From contig CP092879.1 of NCBI GenBank assembly GCA_030710605.1, forward strand, positions 80,329,853 through 80,393,852: 64,000 nt of DNA, in the 5' to 3' direction. Under the pieces are notes generated by a model that saw only the letters and a list, made by a program, of their open reading frames with translations, did not search any database and had not been told where the DNA came from. The DNA is from Cordylochernes scorpioides (lineage: Eukaryota; Arthropoda; Arachnida; Pseudoscorpiones; Chernetidae). Both the position numbers and the translations under genes were made by a program. Below, in pieces: positions 22,001 to 32,893 of the stretch. Within the stretch, counting starts at the first letter, position 1; each line of letters opens with the position of its first letter.

Positions 22001-25000
22001 TTATCTACAATGGGTAGTTAACGGAATATTGCTCCAATCTACAATTTTATAATATATTTCATTTTATTTTATGCTCTAATTGATTAATATATTATTATAT
22101 TATTAATATTTATTAATTTATTCGATATTTTTAAAAGTTGTTTGACACCGCCATCTAGTGCATAACTTTATAACTATTTTCAAAATAACTATTGAACTAT
22201 CAATTTAGAAGCTATTTTGGCTTTAAAATATAGAGGCCTAATACATTTTTATTTATATATACTTTTATATAAATTCATATTGTATACCAACTAAGTTTTT
22301 AAATTATAAAATTTAATTTATATTATAAATTTTAAAAACTTTTGATAGCAACAATAAGTTTAATTGTTTCCTTTTAACAATGGTAAAAAAAATTTCCGAA
22401 GCAGATTTCCGTTTTTATTTTTTTTATTTTAATAATAAACATCATGTAAAGTAATTTCTATTACGAAGGTTCCCCCATCACGGAATTCCATTTCACCCTG
22501 TTCAGAGACAATTATTTCTTACTTTTTCTCATATTTTATATTATTTAATATAAATATATTACATGTTCCGCTGGAGATTTCTTCAACCTGTGAATTATAT
22601 TCATATAATACATCAGTTTTTTTTTTTACTTATCCCATGCACACACGGTACAGACCATGATAATCATGGTGGGTAGTTAGCAACTGCTTTCACTACAAGT
22701 GGACCACATGTCTGCCCATGTAAAAAGTAGTTTGACTTTTTCACTTACAAGTGTGCCAGATCTCTGTTTGGTTACTAGGAAGAATTTGCTTTCTTGCATG
22801 GGTTGGACTTTTTCAAGAATCGGGGGTCTCACATTGAAGCATTATTCTTTAGAAAAAAAAAAAAAGTTGCCATTACGGGATTTGACACTAGGTCGCGGCT
22901 ATCGAACATCGAAAGTTGACTTCACTCCCCCCCCCCCCCCCCCATGATAATCATGGTGGGTAGTTAGCGACAGCTTTTACTGTAAATGCACCACATGTCT
23001 ATACATGTAAAAAGCAGATCAGGTAATAAAACCAGCAAACCTCCCACTACACTGGACCTAGAGACAATATTTGACCACGACCTGTCAACACAATCTAGGA
23101 TCGACTCAAGGAAATCGTCAAATGAAAAGAACCACTTCCAGATGAAGAAAACACTCTGTAGAATCACAAACGATATTTGGTAACTTCACCTTCGCCGGTC
23201 CCAAGCCGGATGGTAAAGGGGGAGAAGTAACAAGCTCGCTAAACAACGTGGGCTCAGCTGGCCATGCTGATAGTACTCTGTAAGGTCTCCAGGGATACAG
23301 GATGTCTTTAAATTAAATAATACAACAAGCATTTTATTCGTTTTATGTGCTTCAGTTGTTGTTGTTGTTGTGTCCAATGAACAGATGTCTCCATACATCT
23401 CTATCACAGCAATGTCTACTATCTTGGGTGTGTAAAGCTGCTGTTCTGGGCCAATTTTCTGTTGTTGTCGTGTCCAATGAAGAGCCTCAGATGTCTCCAT
23501 ACATCTCTATCACAGTATTGTCCACTATCTTGGGTGTGTAAAGCTGCTGTTCTGGGTCAATTTTCTGTTGTCGTGTCCAATGAAGAGCCTCAGATGTCTC
23601 CATACATCTCTATCACAGCAATGTTATCTATCTTGGATGTGTAAAGCTGCTGTTCTGGGTCAATTTTCTGTTGTTGTTGTGTCCAATGAAGAGCCTCAGA
23701 TGTCTCCATACATCTCTATCACAACAATGTTCTCTATCTTGGGTGTGTAAAGCTGCTGTTCTGGGTCAATTTTCTGTTGTTGTCGTGTCCAATGAAGAGC
23801 CTCAGATGACTCCGTTCATCTCTATCACAGCAATGTTCTCTATCTTGGGTGTGTAAAGCTGCTGTTCTGGGTCAATTTTCTGTTGTTGTTGTTGTGTCCA
23901 ATGAAGAGTCTCAGATGTCTCCATACATCTCTATCACAGCAATGTTCTCTATCTTGGGTGTGTAAAGCTGCTGTTCTGGGTCAATTTTCTGTTGTTGTCG
24001 TGTCCAATGAAGAGCCTCATATGTCTCCATACATCTCTATCACAGCAATGTTCTCTATCTTGGGTGTGTAAAGCTGCTGTTCTGGGTCAATTTTCTGTTG
24101 TTGTTGTTGTGTCCAATGAAGAGCCTCAGTTGTCTCCATACATCGCTATCACAGCAATGTCCACTATCTTGGGTGTGTAAAGATGCTGCTCTGGGTCAAT
24201 TTTCTGTTGTTGTCGTGTCCAATGAAGAGCCTCAGATGTCTCCGTACATCTCTATCACAGCAATGTTCTCTATCTTGGGTGTGTAAAGCTGCTGTTCTGG
24301 GTCAATTTTCTGTTGTTGTTGTTGTGTCCAATGAAGAGCCTCAGATGTCTCCATACATCTCTATCACAGCAATGTCCACCATCTTGGGTGTGTAAAGCTG
24401 CTGTTCTGGGTCCATGTCAAATGTACTCCTGTAGAAGGACAGAGATGCCCGAAAGTTCGGGATTGTGTCAATAAAAAAGAAACTCCAGAAACCTGTTGTA
24501 TTATGAAAAAACAATAGAAAAAGATAAGTGGGTCAGGTGTTGATATTAAAAATAAAGAAGTCATTTCCTGACCACGAGCACATGTGCTTTTTAGATGGCA
24601 GAGCGCCATCTAGTGGAGCAAAAATAAACTAAACGTTTATTTAGCTTTCTCCGTGATATTTTGCCAACCCAATTTCTTGACAAACCAAGAATATTTTAAA
24701 ATTTAATTTATATTCAGAGGATTTAAACCATTGATGCAGGGTGTCTGTACTCCATGTTAGGAGTTTCTGTACATGTTCCTCATGTCAGACATTGGAGCTG
24801 AGTCAGTGACATGCTACTGAGTCCCAGTCATAATGACAAAGACATTTAATCTCTGTACATGTTCCTCATGTCAGACATTGGAGCTGAGTCAGTGACATGC
24901 TACTGAGTCCCAGTCATAATGACAAAGACATTCAATCTCTGTACATGTTCCTCATGTCAGACATTGGAGCTGAGTCAGTGACATGCTACTGAGTCCCAGT

Positions 25001-26450
25001 CATAATGACAAAGACATTCAACCTCTGTACATGTTCCTCATGTCAGACATTGGAGCTGAGTCAGTGACATGCTAATGAGTCCCAGTCATAATGACAAAGA
25101 CATTCAATCTCTGTACATGTTCCTCATGTCAGACATTGGAGCTAAGTCAGTGACATGCTACTGAGTCCCAGTCATAATGACAAAGACATTCAATCTCTGT
25201 ACATGTTCCTCATGTCAGACATTGGAGCTGAGTCAGTGACATGCTACTGAGTCCCAGTCATAATGACAAAGACATTCTATCTCTGTACATGTTCCTCATG
25301 TCAGACATTGGAGCTGAGTCAGTGACATGCTACTGAGTCCCAGTCATAATGACAAAGACATTTAATCTCTGTACATGTTCCTCATGTCAGACATTGGAGC
25401 TGAGTCAGTGACATGCTACTGAGTCCCAGTCATAATGACAAAGACATTCAATCTCTGTACATGTTCCTCATGTCAGACATTGGAGCTGAGTCAGTGACAT
25501 GCTACTGAGTCCCAGTCATAATGACAAAGACATTCAATCTCTGTACATGTTCCTCATGTCAGACATTGGAGCTGAGTCAGTGACATGCTACTGAGTCCCA
25601 GTCATAATGACAAAGACATTCAATCTCTGTACATGTTCCTCATGTCAGACATTGGAGCTGAGTCAGTGACATGCTACTGAGTCCCAGTCATAATGACAAA
25701 GACATTCAATCTCTGTACATGTTCCTCATGTCAGACATTGGAGCTGAGTCAGTGACATGCTACTGAGTCCCAGTCATAATGACAAAGACATTCAATCTCT
25801 GTACATGTTCCTCATGTCAGACATTGGAGCTGAGTCAGTGACATGCTACTGAGTCCCAGTCATAATGACAAAGACATTCAATCTCTGTACATGTTCCTCA
25901 TGTCAGACATTGGAGCTGAGTCAGTGACATGCTACTGAGTCCCAGTCATAATGACAAAGACATTCAATCTCTGTACATGTTCCTCATGTCAGACATTGGA
26001 GCTGAGTCAGTGACATGCTACTGAGTCCCAGTCATAATGACAAAGACATCTTGCAGATAGAGGTTGCCTGGCCAATAATCGTTGTTCTTCAAAAAGAAGA
26101 CAAACTTCGACCAGTGTAGTTCTTATTTAAAAAACTCTGCTCGCTGAAGTGTCTCTTAGTTCAGGAAAACAAAGACTCGAGGAGATAAGAAAGTAGCCAG
26201 CTTATTTGCATATTACAGTAGAATACTCAACTGTTGCTACCTTCTGTGTGCTCAGTAAGACATGTGGGTTTACGTATGTATCAATGGCGTCTCACCCAGG
26301 TCATCCTCCACTATGTCCGGGTAACAAGGGGGAGTGGGGACCACCTCAGGCTGTGGGACCTCCACGGACTCCGGGGGACACGGCCTGAACACCACCTCCT
26401 CCCCCAGAGCCAGGTCCAGCAGCTGCTCCACTGAGTCCTGGACAGTCGAC
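15866..26450 (-). CDS. IQUB: IQ motif and ubiquitin-like domain-containing protein
   Basis: Six exons read on the minus strand: 26450-26296, 20148-20050, 19085-18929, 18560-18350, 17889-16708 and 16048-15866; all junctions keep phase. About 662 residues are present. Recognisable family landmarks are FLGGFRH...ATQT, an IQ-like helix (FLQRCYRRFLARRR), the block TGAERKAALC, two CxxC pairs (CHGC and CPAC), WTPWNTILMTEEEALSH and the terminal SFISRIDQRN region. IQUB is known as a radial-spoke 1 component that binds calmodulin in sperm flagella. The ubiquitin-like domain should lie upstream of 26450, and I did not find it. Codons are very GC-rich compared with the surroundings. Confidence 0.88.
16302..16463. 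mobile_element. foldback MITE
   Basis: Arms AACAGGTTTCTGGAGAGGAG and CATCTCCAGAAACCGGGTTT with inner AATCTCAGGCATCC / GGATGCCTGAAAG. A half copy sits at 24425-24505. It lies in the last IQUB intron (16049-16707), where I see nothing else. Confidence 0.65.
16708..17889 (-). CDS. IQUB: IQUB main exon (IQ motif, coiled coil, zinc-binding pairs)
   Basis: 394 codons, phase 0 at both ends; acceptor CGTGCCCACAG, donor AAGCAG|GTAACT on the minus strand. It starts with the IQ-like helix, continues with a long charged helical region, then CHGC/CPAC pairs about 270 residues in, and ends in SIPSPKQ. Large size and strong conservation make this the anchor of the gene call. Confidence 0.9.
17890..18349. 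other. IQUB intron
   Basis: No element boundary is clear. Positions 18200-18310 resemble the S1 SINE body (GGGCAAGTAACCAAACGGGG). Confidence 0.35.
18350..18560 (-). CDS. IQUB: IQUB exon
   Basis: Acceptor ATTCCCACAG, donor GTCACG|GTAGGT. Phase 2 in, phase 0 out. Encodes ETQTIHQIKQKVQAGN and PSGKFISAENLRTRL. Confidence 0.8.
18611..18826. mobile_element. Tc1-like MITE, family T1
   Basis: Ends TACACTCATGGACAAAACTT and TTAAGTGTTGTCCATGAATG with an internal poly-T and CTTCAATAAAGGTCACTG. Other copies: 19259, 20271, 20488, 26570, 27146 and 29123. Flanking TA fits the Tc1/mariner target. Confidence 0.75.
18929..19085 (-). CDS. IQUB: IQUB exon (FLGGFRH segment)
   Basis: Acceptor CCATGTCCAG, donor GAGCG|GTGAGT. 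Phase 1 in, phase 2 out. Encodes HFLGGFRHVPTDVYFYN and AATQTPRK, a hallmark segment of the family. Confidence 0.85.
19259..19458. mobile_element. Tc1-like MITE, family T1
   Basis: Left end CTACACTCATAGACAAGA, right end CTTAAGTTTTGTCCATGAG, with CTTTATTGAAGACACAAGAG inside. Confidence 0.7.
20050..20148 (-). CDS. IQUB: IQUB exon (LYTPKVIPAPTYYDN)
   Basis: Acceptor TGTCCCCCAG, donor CTCCAG|GTAACA. Phase 1 in, phase 1 out, 99 nt. Encodes GPLYTPKVIPAPTYYDN then DDRMLKVVSPG. Confidence 0.75.
20271..20752. mobile_element. two Tc1-like MITEs, family T1, head to tail
   Basis: First copy 20271-20488 with ACACTCATAGACAAAACTTA and TTTGTCCATGAGTGTA; a second copy shares that end and runs to about 20750 (TTTTGTCCATGAGTGT). 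The inside of the second is interrupted near 20590-20660. Confidence 0.65.
20770..21440. other. LINE-derived 3' remnant
   Basis: AACAACAACAACAAAAAGCC then TTATTCAGGGTCACTGACCC resembles 36255-36410 (AACAACAACAAAGCTTTATT). Probably a 5'-truncated non-LTR copy in reverse orientation. No intact frame. Confidence 0.4.
21716..22010. other. GC-rich segment of unknown nature
   Basis: A 295-bp island of high GC in an AT-rich intron, with AGCTACCGCGGGTAGCGCC at its start and GGCTTATATACCCCGCGCTG near its end. No frame, tRNA or hairpin end I can name. It could be an LTR or a promoter piece of an element. Confidence 0.3.
22011..22616. other. AT-rich intron
   Basis: No gene or element recognised. Confidence 0.4.
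22617..22943 (-). mobile_element. SINE S1 copy
   Basis: Reverse orientation, starting at a poly-T, with CATGATAATCATGGTGGGTA and ending at a poly-C tract (22927-22943). A second partial copy follows at 22944-23015. Confidence 0.65.
23345..24415. repeat. tandem repeat, 106-bp unit, about 10 copies
   Basis: Each unit has CCTCAGATGTCTCCATACAT, TATCTTGGGTGTGTAAAGCT and a variable GTT run (GTTGTTGTT) at its end. On the minus strand each unit reads EQQLYTPKIVDIAVIEMYGD followed by a stop. Lies inside the large IQUB intron. Confidence 0.9.
24745..26050. repeat. satellite array, 86-bp unit, about 15 copies
   Basis: Very uniform units with TCATGTCAGACATTGGAGC and GCTGAGTCAGTGACATGC. All but one carry TGAGTCA, the AP-1 consensus (one has TAAGTCA). 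CCCAGTCATAATGACAAAGA resembles dispersed copies at 36010-36070 and 36760-36780. Confidence 0.95.
26296..26450 (-). CDS. IQUB: IQUB 5'-most exon found
   Basis: Donor ACCTGG|GTGAGA on the minus strand leaves phase 1 and fits the 20148 exon. The acceptor GTGAAGCCAG at 26450 is my choice; alternatives exist a few bases downstream. Encodes VQDSVEQLLDLALGEEVV and an acidic Pro-rich segment. Confidence 0.55.
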
Positions 26451-26569
26451 CTGGCTTCACCACTTCTTGACAAGATTGTCACATTCCTCGGTGTCAAAAT
26501 TCACACTTTTGTTTGTATCCCGTGTATCATTCCACAATGTCTGGAAGCTCTATATGTTGAACAGGGAGT

Positions 26570-26789
26570 AGATACACGCATGTACAAAATTTAAGGAAGT
26601 GGTAAGTCTTTGATGTCGACGGTCGTCTTTTTTTTTTTTTTTTTAAGGAGACAGAGGCAATTTTGTTCACATTTGAATATCTCATGTGTCTTCAATAAAG
26701 GTCACTGTAATATCCTTCAGAGTTATTGCCTCAATCCCGATATACATGCTGAAAGGTACAACTTCCTTAAGTTTTGTCTATGAGTGTAA
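26570..26789. mobile_element. Tc1-like MITE, family T1
   Basis: Left end ATACACGCATGTACAAAATT (diverged), right end TTAAGTTTTGTCTATGAGTG. Confidence 0.6.
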
Positions 26790-26929
26790 ATTTCTGGCTG
26801 CCGCCTTCTAGAAGGCCGGGTGACCTCTGAATAACCAAAAAAACGAACTCATGAAGATTGTTCATACAATGAAAATTAATACACACTTAATATAAGCTGA
26901 CATTTGACTATTATAGATTACAAACATTA

Positions 26930-27095
26930 AATAACAAGATCGCATACAAATAAATGAGTTATAGGTGACGTTTTGGTAGCATCGTTGTTACCATCTTCAG
27001 ACAAAATACTGAAATATGAGGATGGTGACAATGCGGTTACCAAAATGTCACCCATTATTTATTCGGGTATTTTGTTACTTTATGTTTTTAATAAA
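26930..27095. mobile_element. foldback element, family FB
   Basis: Arms GACGTTTTGGTAGCATCGTT and GCGGTTACCAAAATGTCACC around ATCTTCAGACAAAATACTG. Outer ends are diverged. Confidence 0.55.
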
Positions 27096-27145
27096 CATTT
27101 GTTGCATGCACACCTGCATGAACAAACCAGGATACCCATAGAGTA

Positions 27146-27366
27146 CACTCATGGACAAAACTTAAAGAAGTTGTACCTTTTAGCATGTATATCGGTATTC
27201 AGACAATAACTCTGAAAGATATTTGATACACAGTGACTATTATTGAAGACATACAAGATAACCAAGTGTGAGCATACAAATTTGCCTTTGTTTCTTAAAA
27301 AAAAAAAAAAAGACGACCGGCGACATCAAATACTTTCCACTTCCTTAAGTTTTGTCCATGAGTGTT
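27146..27366. mobile_element. Tc1-like MITE, family T1
   Basis: Complete copy: TACACTCATGGACAAAACTT at the left, AAGTTTTGTCCATGAGTG at the right, poly-A and GACGACCGGCGACATCAAA inside. Confidence 0.75.
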
Positions 27367-27558
27367 GATGTGGTTGGATAGGGTCTAAGATGGCCTTCCA
27401 AAGGAGAAGGTTGCCAGTGTTTGAGTACAACTGTGGCATTATAGGGCAGAACCAACTGTTTCAATACCTTAAAAAAAACTTTATTCGAAACAAAATAACA
27501 TCACCAAGCTTATTAAAATAAATACTCGTATGTGATATCGTTTATGCAGTCGTGGTCA

Positions 27559-28130
27559 CCGAGGTACACAGGAGCAGTAGAGGAATCGCTCACTACACAC
27601 GGGAGCTAACGGATCTGTGACTCTCAAGACGGCATCTACAAGGCGTGTAGCATCGAAGCTGGACTGAAGAAGACTGAGGTACACAGGAGCAGTAGAGGAA
27701 TCGCTCACTACACACGGGAGCTAACGGATCTGTGACTCTCAAGACGGCATCTACAAGGCGTGTAGCATCAAAGCTGGACAGAAGAAGACTGAGGTACACA
27801 GGAGCAGTAGAGGAATCGCTCACTACACACGGGAGCTAACGGATCTGTGACTCTCAAGACGGCATCTACAAGGCGTGTAGCATCAAAGCTGGACAGAAGA
27901 AGACTGAGGTACACAGGAGCAGTAGAGGAATCGCTCACTACACACGGGAGCTAACGGATCTGTGACTCTCAAGACGGCATCTACAAGGCGTGTAGCATCG
28001 AAGCTGGACAGAAGAAGACTGAGGTACACAGGAGCAGTAGAGGAATCGCTCACTACACACGGGAGCTAACGGATCTGTGACTCTCAAGACGGCATCTACA
28101 AGGCGTGTAGCATCAAAGCTGGACAGAATA
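27559..28130. repeat. tandem repeat, 115-bp unit, 5 copies
   Basis: Units contain GGAATCGCTCACTACACACG and GACGGCATCTACAAGGCGTG. The same stretch occurs once in the LINE fragment at 28208-28300, so the array was amplified from a LINE piece. Confidence 0.9.
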
Positions 28131-28139
28131 AAGGTGATC

Positions 28140-28975
28140 TACAGTTTGTGGTTCTACCCGGCAGTGAGGACATGTTGGATGCCAGAGATCTGCAAGAACG
28201 TGACCAGTAAAGGAATCGCTCACTACACACGGGAGCTAACGGATCTGTGACTCTCAAGACGGCATCTACAAGGCGTGTAGCATCGAAGCTGGACTGAAGA
28301 AGAAAGGTGATCTACAGTTTGTGGTTCTACCCGGCAGTGAGGACATGTTGGATGCCAGAGATCTGCAAGAACGTGACCAATAAGGATGGTAGTGGTGTCC
28401 ATTCCAAGACAAATCTTGGACAGGAATGTCCTAAGTCGGAGAGGACGCAAATCTTATGAGTCTTCTGTTCGTATATGCTTGGGTGTAGACTAAGGTCCAG
28501 GCTTCCATTGTAGATGAGTGGGCACGGCAGCAGGCTAGACTGCAGGAAAGTATGGAGTAGTGCAGATTAGAGACTGCTGCATTCTGGTCAGCCAGTTCAT
28601 TGCTTGCTCTTCTGCTGTGGCCCTTTATCCAACAAACCTGTTGTACTCGGTCTAGTGCCAGAATTATCTCCGAGTTAGAGCTGATTGGGCTGGAACAGGA
28701 GTACATATAGCAGCCAGTGCAGATCTGCAGTCAGACGAAATCCTGGGTTGGCTGGAAGACTTTCCGCAAGAATCTAAAGAATGGCAAGTAGTTCGGCTTG
28801 GGAAGCTGAGCAATCAGGATGGAGTATTGGTTGGTGTTGTGAAGAAAGGATAACTGCGGCACACCCAACACTCCGGGTGTTGATCCATCAGTAACAGGGG
28901 ACCTTGTCGTATTCCAAGCTGGAGGATATTGGGTATGGAAGAGTAGTTAGATCAGGCTGAAATTCGAATAGACCA
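28140..28975 (-). pseudogene. non-LTR retrotransposon fragment (RNase H and C-terminus)
   Basis: On the minus strand, VQQVCWIKGHSRRASNELAD is the end of an RNase H domain (W-x-K-G-H...N-x-x-A-D). Further on, LWHPTCPHCRVEPQTVDHL is the usual C-terminal CPxC...H motif. Frames are broken and no reverse transcriptase is present. Confidence 0.65.
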
Positions 28976-29122
28976 AATTGGTATAAAGCCTGCATAGATC
29001 TAAATTAAATACTTGATGCATCGAGCAAGGCTCTTCCACTAAATCACAAAATAAGCTCTGGATAGACAACATTTAAAATATAATCATTAATTAGTTCTCT
29101 CCATCGCTGAAAATTAGAAATA

Positions 29123-29678
29123 CACTCATGGAAAAAACTTAAGGAAGTTTCCTATTTTGATGTCACTTTGTTATATCTCACTAGCCGAATGACCCGGGCA
29201 ACGCCCGTGTTTTACCCGATTGAATGTTTTGATTCAAATACTATTTGTTACAATTATAATTTGGCCCCTTAAATAAATGCATATGTTAGTTAATAACTAT
29301 AGCCTATGTGCTTTATCTGTCTATGTACTGTTGGCTTCCGTAGGCGTCTCTTACTGGGAAAGAGAAAGAGAGGATTCCATTTGGTTATTAACTAATATAT
29401 GCATTTATTTAAGGAGCGACCCGCTCCAACACAATAGTTACAAATATGGGGGGGGGGGGGCAAAGGTGGCGTGATCGTAGCCGACCAATAGGAGGGCGCC
29501 ATTCCAAAAAAAAAAAAAAAAGCAAACCGTGACAGAGGCGACGAAGAATGACGCTCGTAACTGTATATAGAATGTCTTCAATAAAGGTCACTTTATATCA
29601 AATCTATTTCAGAGTTATTGTCTAATCCTGGTATACATGTTGAAAGGTACAACTTACTTAAGTTTTGTCCAAGAGTGT
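29123..29678. mobile_element. Tc1-like MITE T1 split by a Helitron
   Basis: TACACTCATGGAAAAAACTT at the left and TTAAGTTTTGTCCAAGAGTG at the right belong to one T1 copy. 29181-29572 interrupts it. Confidence 0.65.
29181..29572 (-). mobile_element. non-autonomous Helitron inside a T1 MITE
   Basis: CTAG at 29181 with hairpin CCCGGGCAACGCCCG marks the 3' end on the minus strand; TTCTATATACAGTTACG is the 5' end. Inside is an inverted repeat, AAATGCATATGTTAGTTAAT against ATTAACTAATATATGCATTT. Confidence 0.6.
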
Positions 29679-29879
29679 AGTTATTTTAAAAGTGTTGCGT
29701 CGTCCATAAAGTCGCGGGCGAATTTTGGTTTTCCCGTGGACGATTTAGGCGCCTTTGGTTAGCGGCCGCTAGTCCCCGAGGTAAACAAAGATGTGTCTTA
29801 GACAGAGTACAACCTTCTGTTATTTTACAAGATACTTTTCACCTCACAATTATCTTCTTCTTATAATATACTGATTCAG

Positions 29880-29998
29880 GTAAATATTCAACTGATGATG
29901 GTAACAATACTGTTACCAAAACGTCACACAGTATTTATTTGTATATGGTCTTATTACCTTGTGTTTATAATCTAATCCCAATTGTGCCTTATCAGATT
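29880..29998. mobile_element. foldback family FB, half copy
   Basis: ATGATGGTAACAATACTGTT, AAACGTCACACAGTATTTAT, and TGGTCTTATTACCTTGTGTT form one arm and outer end; the opposite arm is missing. Further halves are at 30176-30288, 30786-30862 and 31060-31138. Confidence 0.6.
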
Positions 29999-30511
29999 CC
30001 CTGGTGAGTGCATTAATGATATTTCACAATAAAACCTCACTTTAACAGTTAACTTGGTTCTGATGTAGTAATTCTGAAGTCCCAAGTTTTAAGTCCGAAT
30101 TGCTAATTTAACAATGGTTTAGTAACAAATTTAAATTTTGGTACTAAGTCATTTTATTATAAAGAGATTTCACTGTAAACACAAGGTAATAAGAACAAAT
30201 CTAAATAAATAAATTGGGTGTGACGTTTTGGTAACAGTGTTGTTACTATCAGAGAAAAGTACTGAAACTTTTTAATTCAGTACTTTATCTTCTTCTTCTT
30301 CTTTCTTATCTCCACTCAACAATCCTATCAGGGTATCAAGACTGTAGAGCTTGAGAAGGTGTCTTCTGGGGATGAGTAAAGCTCATCAATGGATGAGTCA
30401 ATACAGTCAATGATGTGGTTTGGGGTTGCAGGTTGACACTTAGTACATAGCGGAAAAATCTTGCAACCATTCTGGAAAGTCTTCCTCTTCTTCTTTCTTA
30501 TCTCAAAGCCA

Positions 30512-30658
30512 TGATAATCACGGTGGGTAGTTAGCGACTGCTTTTACTGTAAGCTCACCACATGTCTACACATGTGAAAAGCAGTTCGACTTTGCACTTA
30601 CAAATGTGCCAGAGCCCCGTTTGGTTACTTGCACTCGCTGGTGGGGTTGGACTGGAAA
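30512..30658 (-). mobile_element. SINE S1, partial
   Basis: CATGATAATCACGGTGGGTA through GGTTACTTGCACTCGCTGGT in reverse; the tRNA head is missing. Confidence 0.6.
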
Positions 30659-31448
30659 GTCATTGTCTGTAGATGACCAGACTTAAGTCTGGAAATCAAA
30701 GACTGTTGTTCCCCCAGGAGGACAGAATTGTCCCTCCTGTTCTGTACCAGCCTGTGCTGCAGTAGATTTCAATACCACCAGTAGATTTACTTTATCTGAT
30801 GATGGTAACACCACTGTCACTGAAATGTTGCACACTATTTATTTATATGGCCTTATTACCAGGTGAATAAAATATTATTCCCTCATCCGAGGAATTGCTT
30901 TGGAGGATTTTTTTTTTATCTTACTCAACTTAATAAGTATGTTGTTCTATGAATAATCTGTTCCCAGTCAATAAAAATCATGTAGATAAATATCTCTCTT
31001 AGTTGTTGTGTCAAACTTAAGCCTATCAAAATATTATATATAATTATAGCTACATGAAAACAAAACCAAATAAATTAATAGTGTGTGACGTTTCAGTAAC
31101 AGCATTGTCACCATCATCAGACAAAAGAATAAATGATAAAAGAATAACACAGCAAGTTCTTAAATAACACTGTTATCAATGTACAATCACTTGTAGCTAT
31201 AATCTAAATTGTGCTTCCTTATTGATGTAAATATACATATAGGATTAATAAAATATTAAACAATATTTTCTGTGCTTGTTAGAACTAACAATCATTGGAT
31301 GTGCCGCACTGGCATTCAATGTCTTCTGTCGACACATGCGAAATTCAACCGCTAAATACCAGTGATGTAAAACTTCAATCATCTCGGAATATTATGCAAC
31401 TTATCATATGTAGTATGCGCATATGTGCAGTCTGGCATCCAATAAAGA

Positions 31449-31620
31449 AGTCGGTGGACGAGTGGGTAACACCCTCGATTCCCGACAGTCATGACCCGGG
31501 ATTAAATCCCACTTTAACATTTTGTTTAATATATGAATACCCTTCACATTCATTGTTTCAATTATCATAAACTAGGTTGCTCTTGTTGAGTGGTACCTAA
31601 TAAAGTGATTTTGGAACCGA
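31449..31620 (+). mobile_element. tRNA-derived SINE, family S2
   Basis: Head GTCGGTGGACGAGTGGGTAA and GGGATTAAATCCC resemble tRNA A and B boxes. The tail ends AATAAAGTGATTTTGGAACC. The second copy (56478-62145) is split by the LTR element. Confidence 0.6.
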
Positions 31621-31769
31621 AGTCTGGCATCCTTCTATGTAAATCTCTGAAGCTAACTTCAAGGTTGAAATAGGGCTGTTAAACCTTCCCTTTGGTGGTG
31701 ATATCCACCAGGAATGGTGTAAACTTGGCTCTCAGTATTGTCCAGTGTTGCTGATTGTTTTCTATAGTA

Positions 31770-32002
31770 CAGTAGAACCTCCCTTGTAAAGGACACCTAA
31801 TTACAGATCCAAGGTATCCTCTTACCTTAGAGTTGCAAAATAATAAAAATGGTAATTTTGGAAGTGAAAACTGTTCTTAATAGAGAGGTGTCCTCTTACC
31901 TTAGAGTTACAAAATAATAAAAATGGTAATTTTGGAAGTGAAAACTGTTCTTAGTAGAGAGGTGTCCTCTAGAGGGAGTGTCCTCTCATGGAGGTTCTAC
32001 TG
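31770..32002. mobile_element. MITE with CAGTAGAACCTCC ends
   Basis: CAGTAGAACCTCC at the left and GGAGGTTCTACTG at the right. Internal ATGGTAATTTTGGAAGTGAA and AGAGAGGTGTCCTCT are duplicated. The 60-bp satellite unit at 41.0 kb corresponds to the right end of this family. Confidence 0.8.
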
Positions 32003-32849
32003 TATTTACATAGTCCTCTCATACAAATATAAAAGAAAATTTAACTTCTTGTCATCCAAAGTAATCACCACATTCCATTTGGAAATATTGTTTTCTGAAA
32101 AAAAAAAAATCCCACAAAAAAGTAAACAACCACAATCAAATTTATTTACATACATTAAATATTCCATGATATACATAGTATTTTCTTTAAAATTAAATAT
32201 GTGTGATTTTTAAATAATATAACAAAAATATGGAATACTTAAAAAAATAAATAATAACAAATTACACAAGGATATATAAATAAATATTGATAATTAATTT
32301 CATCACTCAAAGAAAAAAGTATGATTAGTATGTAATCTTTTGAATAAATAAAATATTCCTTAAAATTGAAATAATTTCTAAAAATATATATAGGAACAAT
32401 AATGAAAAAATACATATAAATTATAAATAAAGTGGAAAAATTTGCAAATTATCATTGACTAGTTTATCATCATCATCATATTGTTGATGAGGATAATATT
32501 TATCTTACAGAAAGATTTTTCAAGCAGAAGAGAATTAAGTCTGAAATTTCCAAATTCTCCAAGTTGAGATAGGGTGAAAGTCTCTCATGTTTCTATGACA
32601 AGCATTTCTATATTATCCCAGTGAGCTTCCCAATAGAATAGGAGCTGTACCCTACAAAATACATACAGAATATATACTTGGCATGAACAAGTGACACCAA
32701 AATAATAAGAGAAACAGAATCAAATGCTATTAATTAATATTCAATGGCAAAAAATGTCATTCACATTATTTTTTAATTTCAAAATATATATTTTAAAACA
32801 TTTCAATGAAATATATGGATATATATTAATATATATATATAAACTAGGA

Positions 32850-32893
<44 letters not shown>

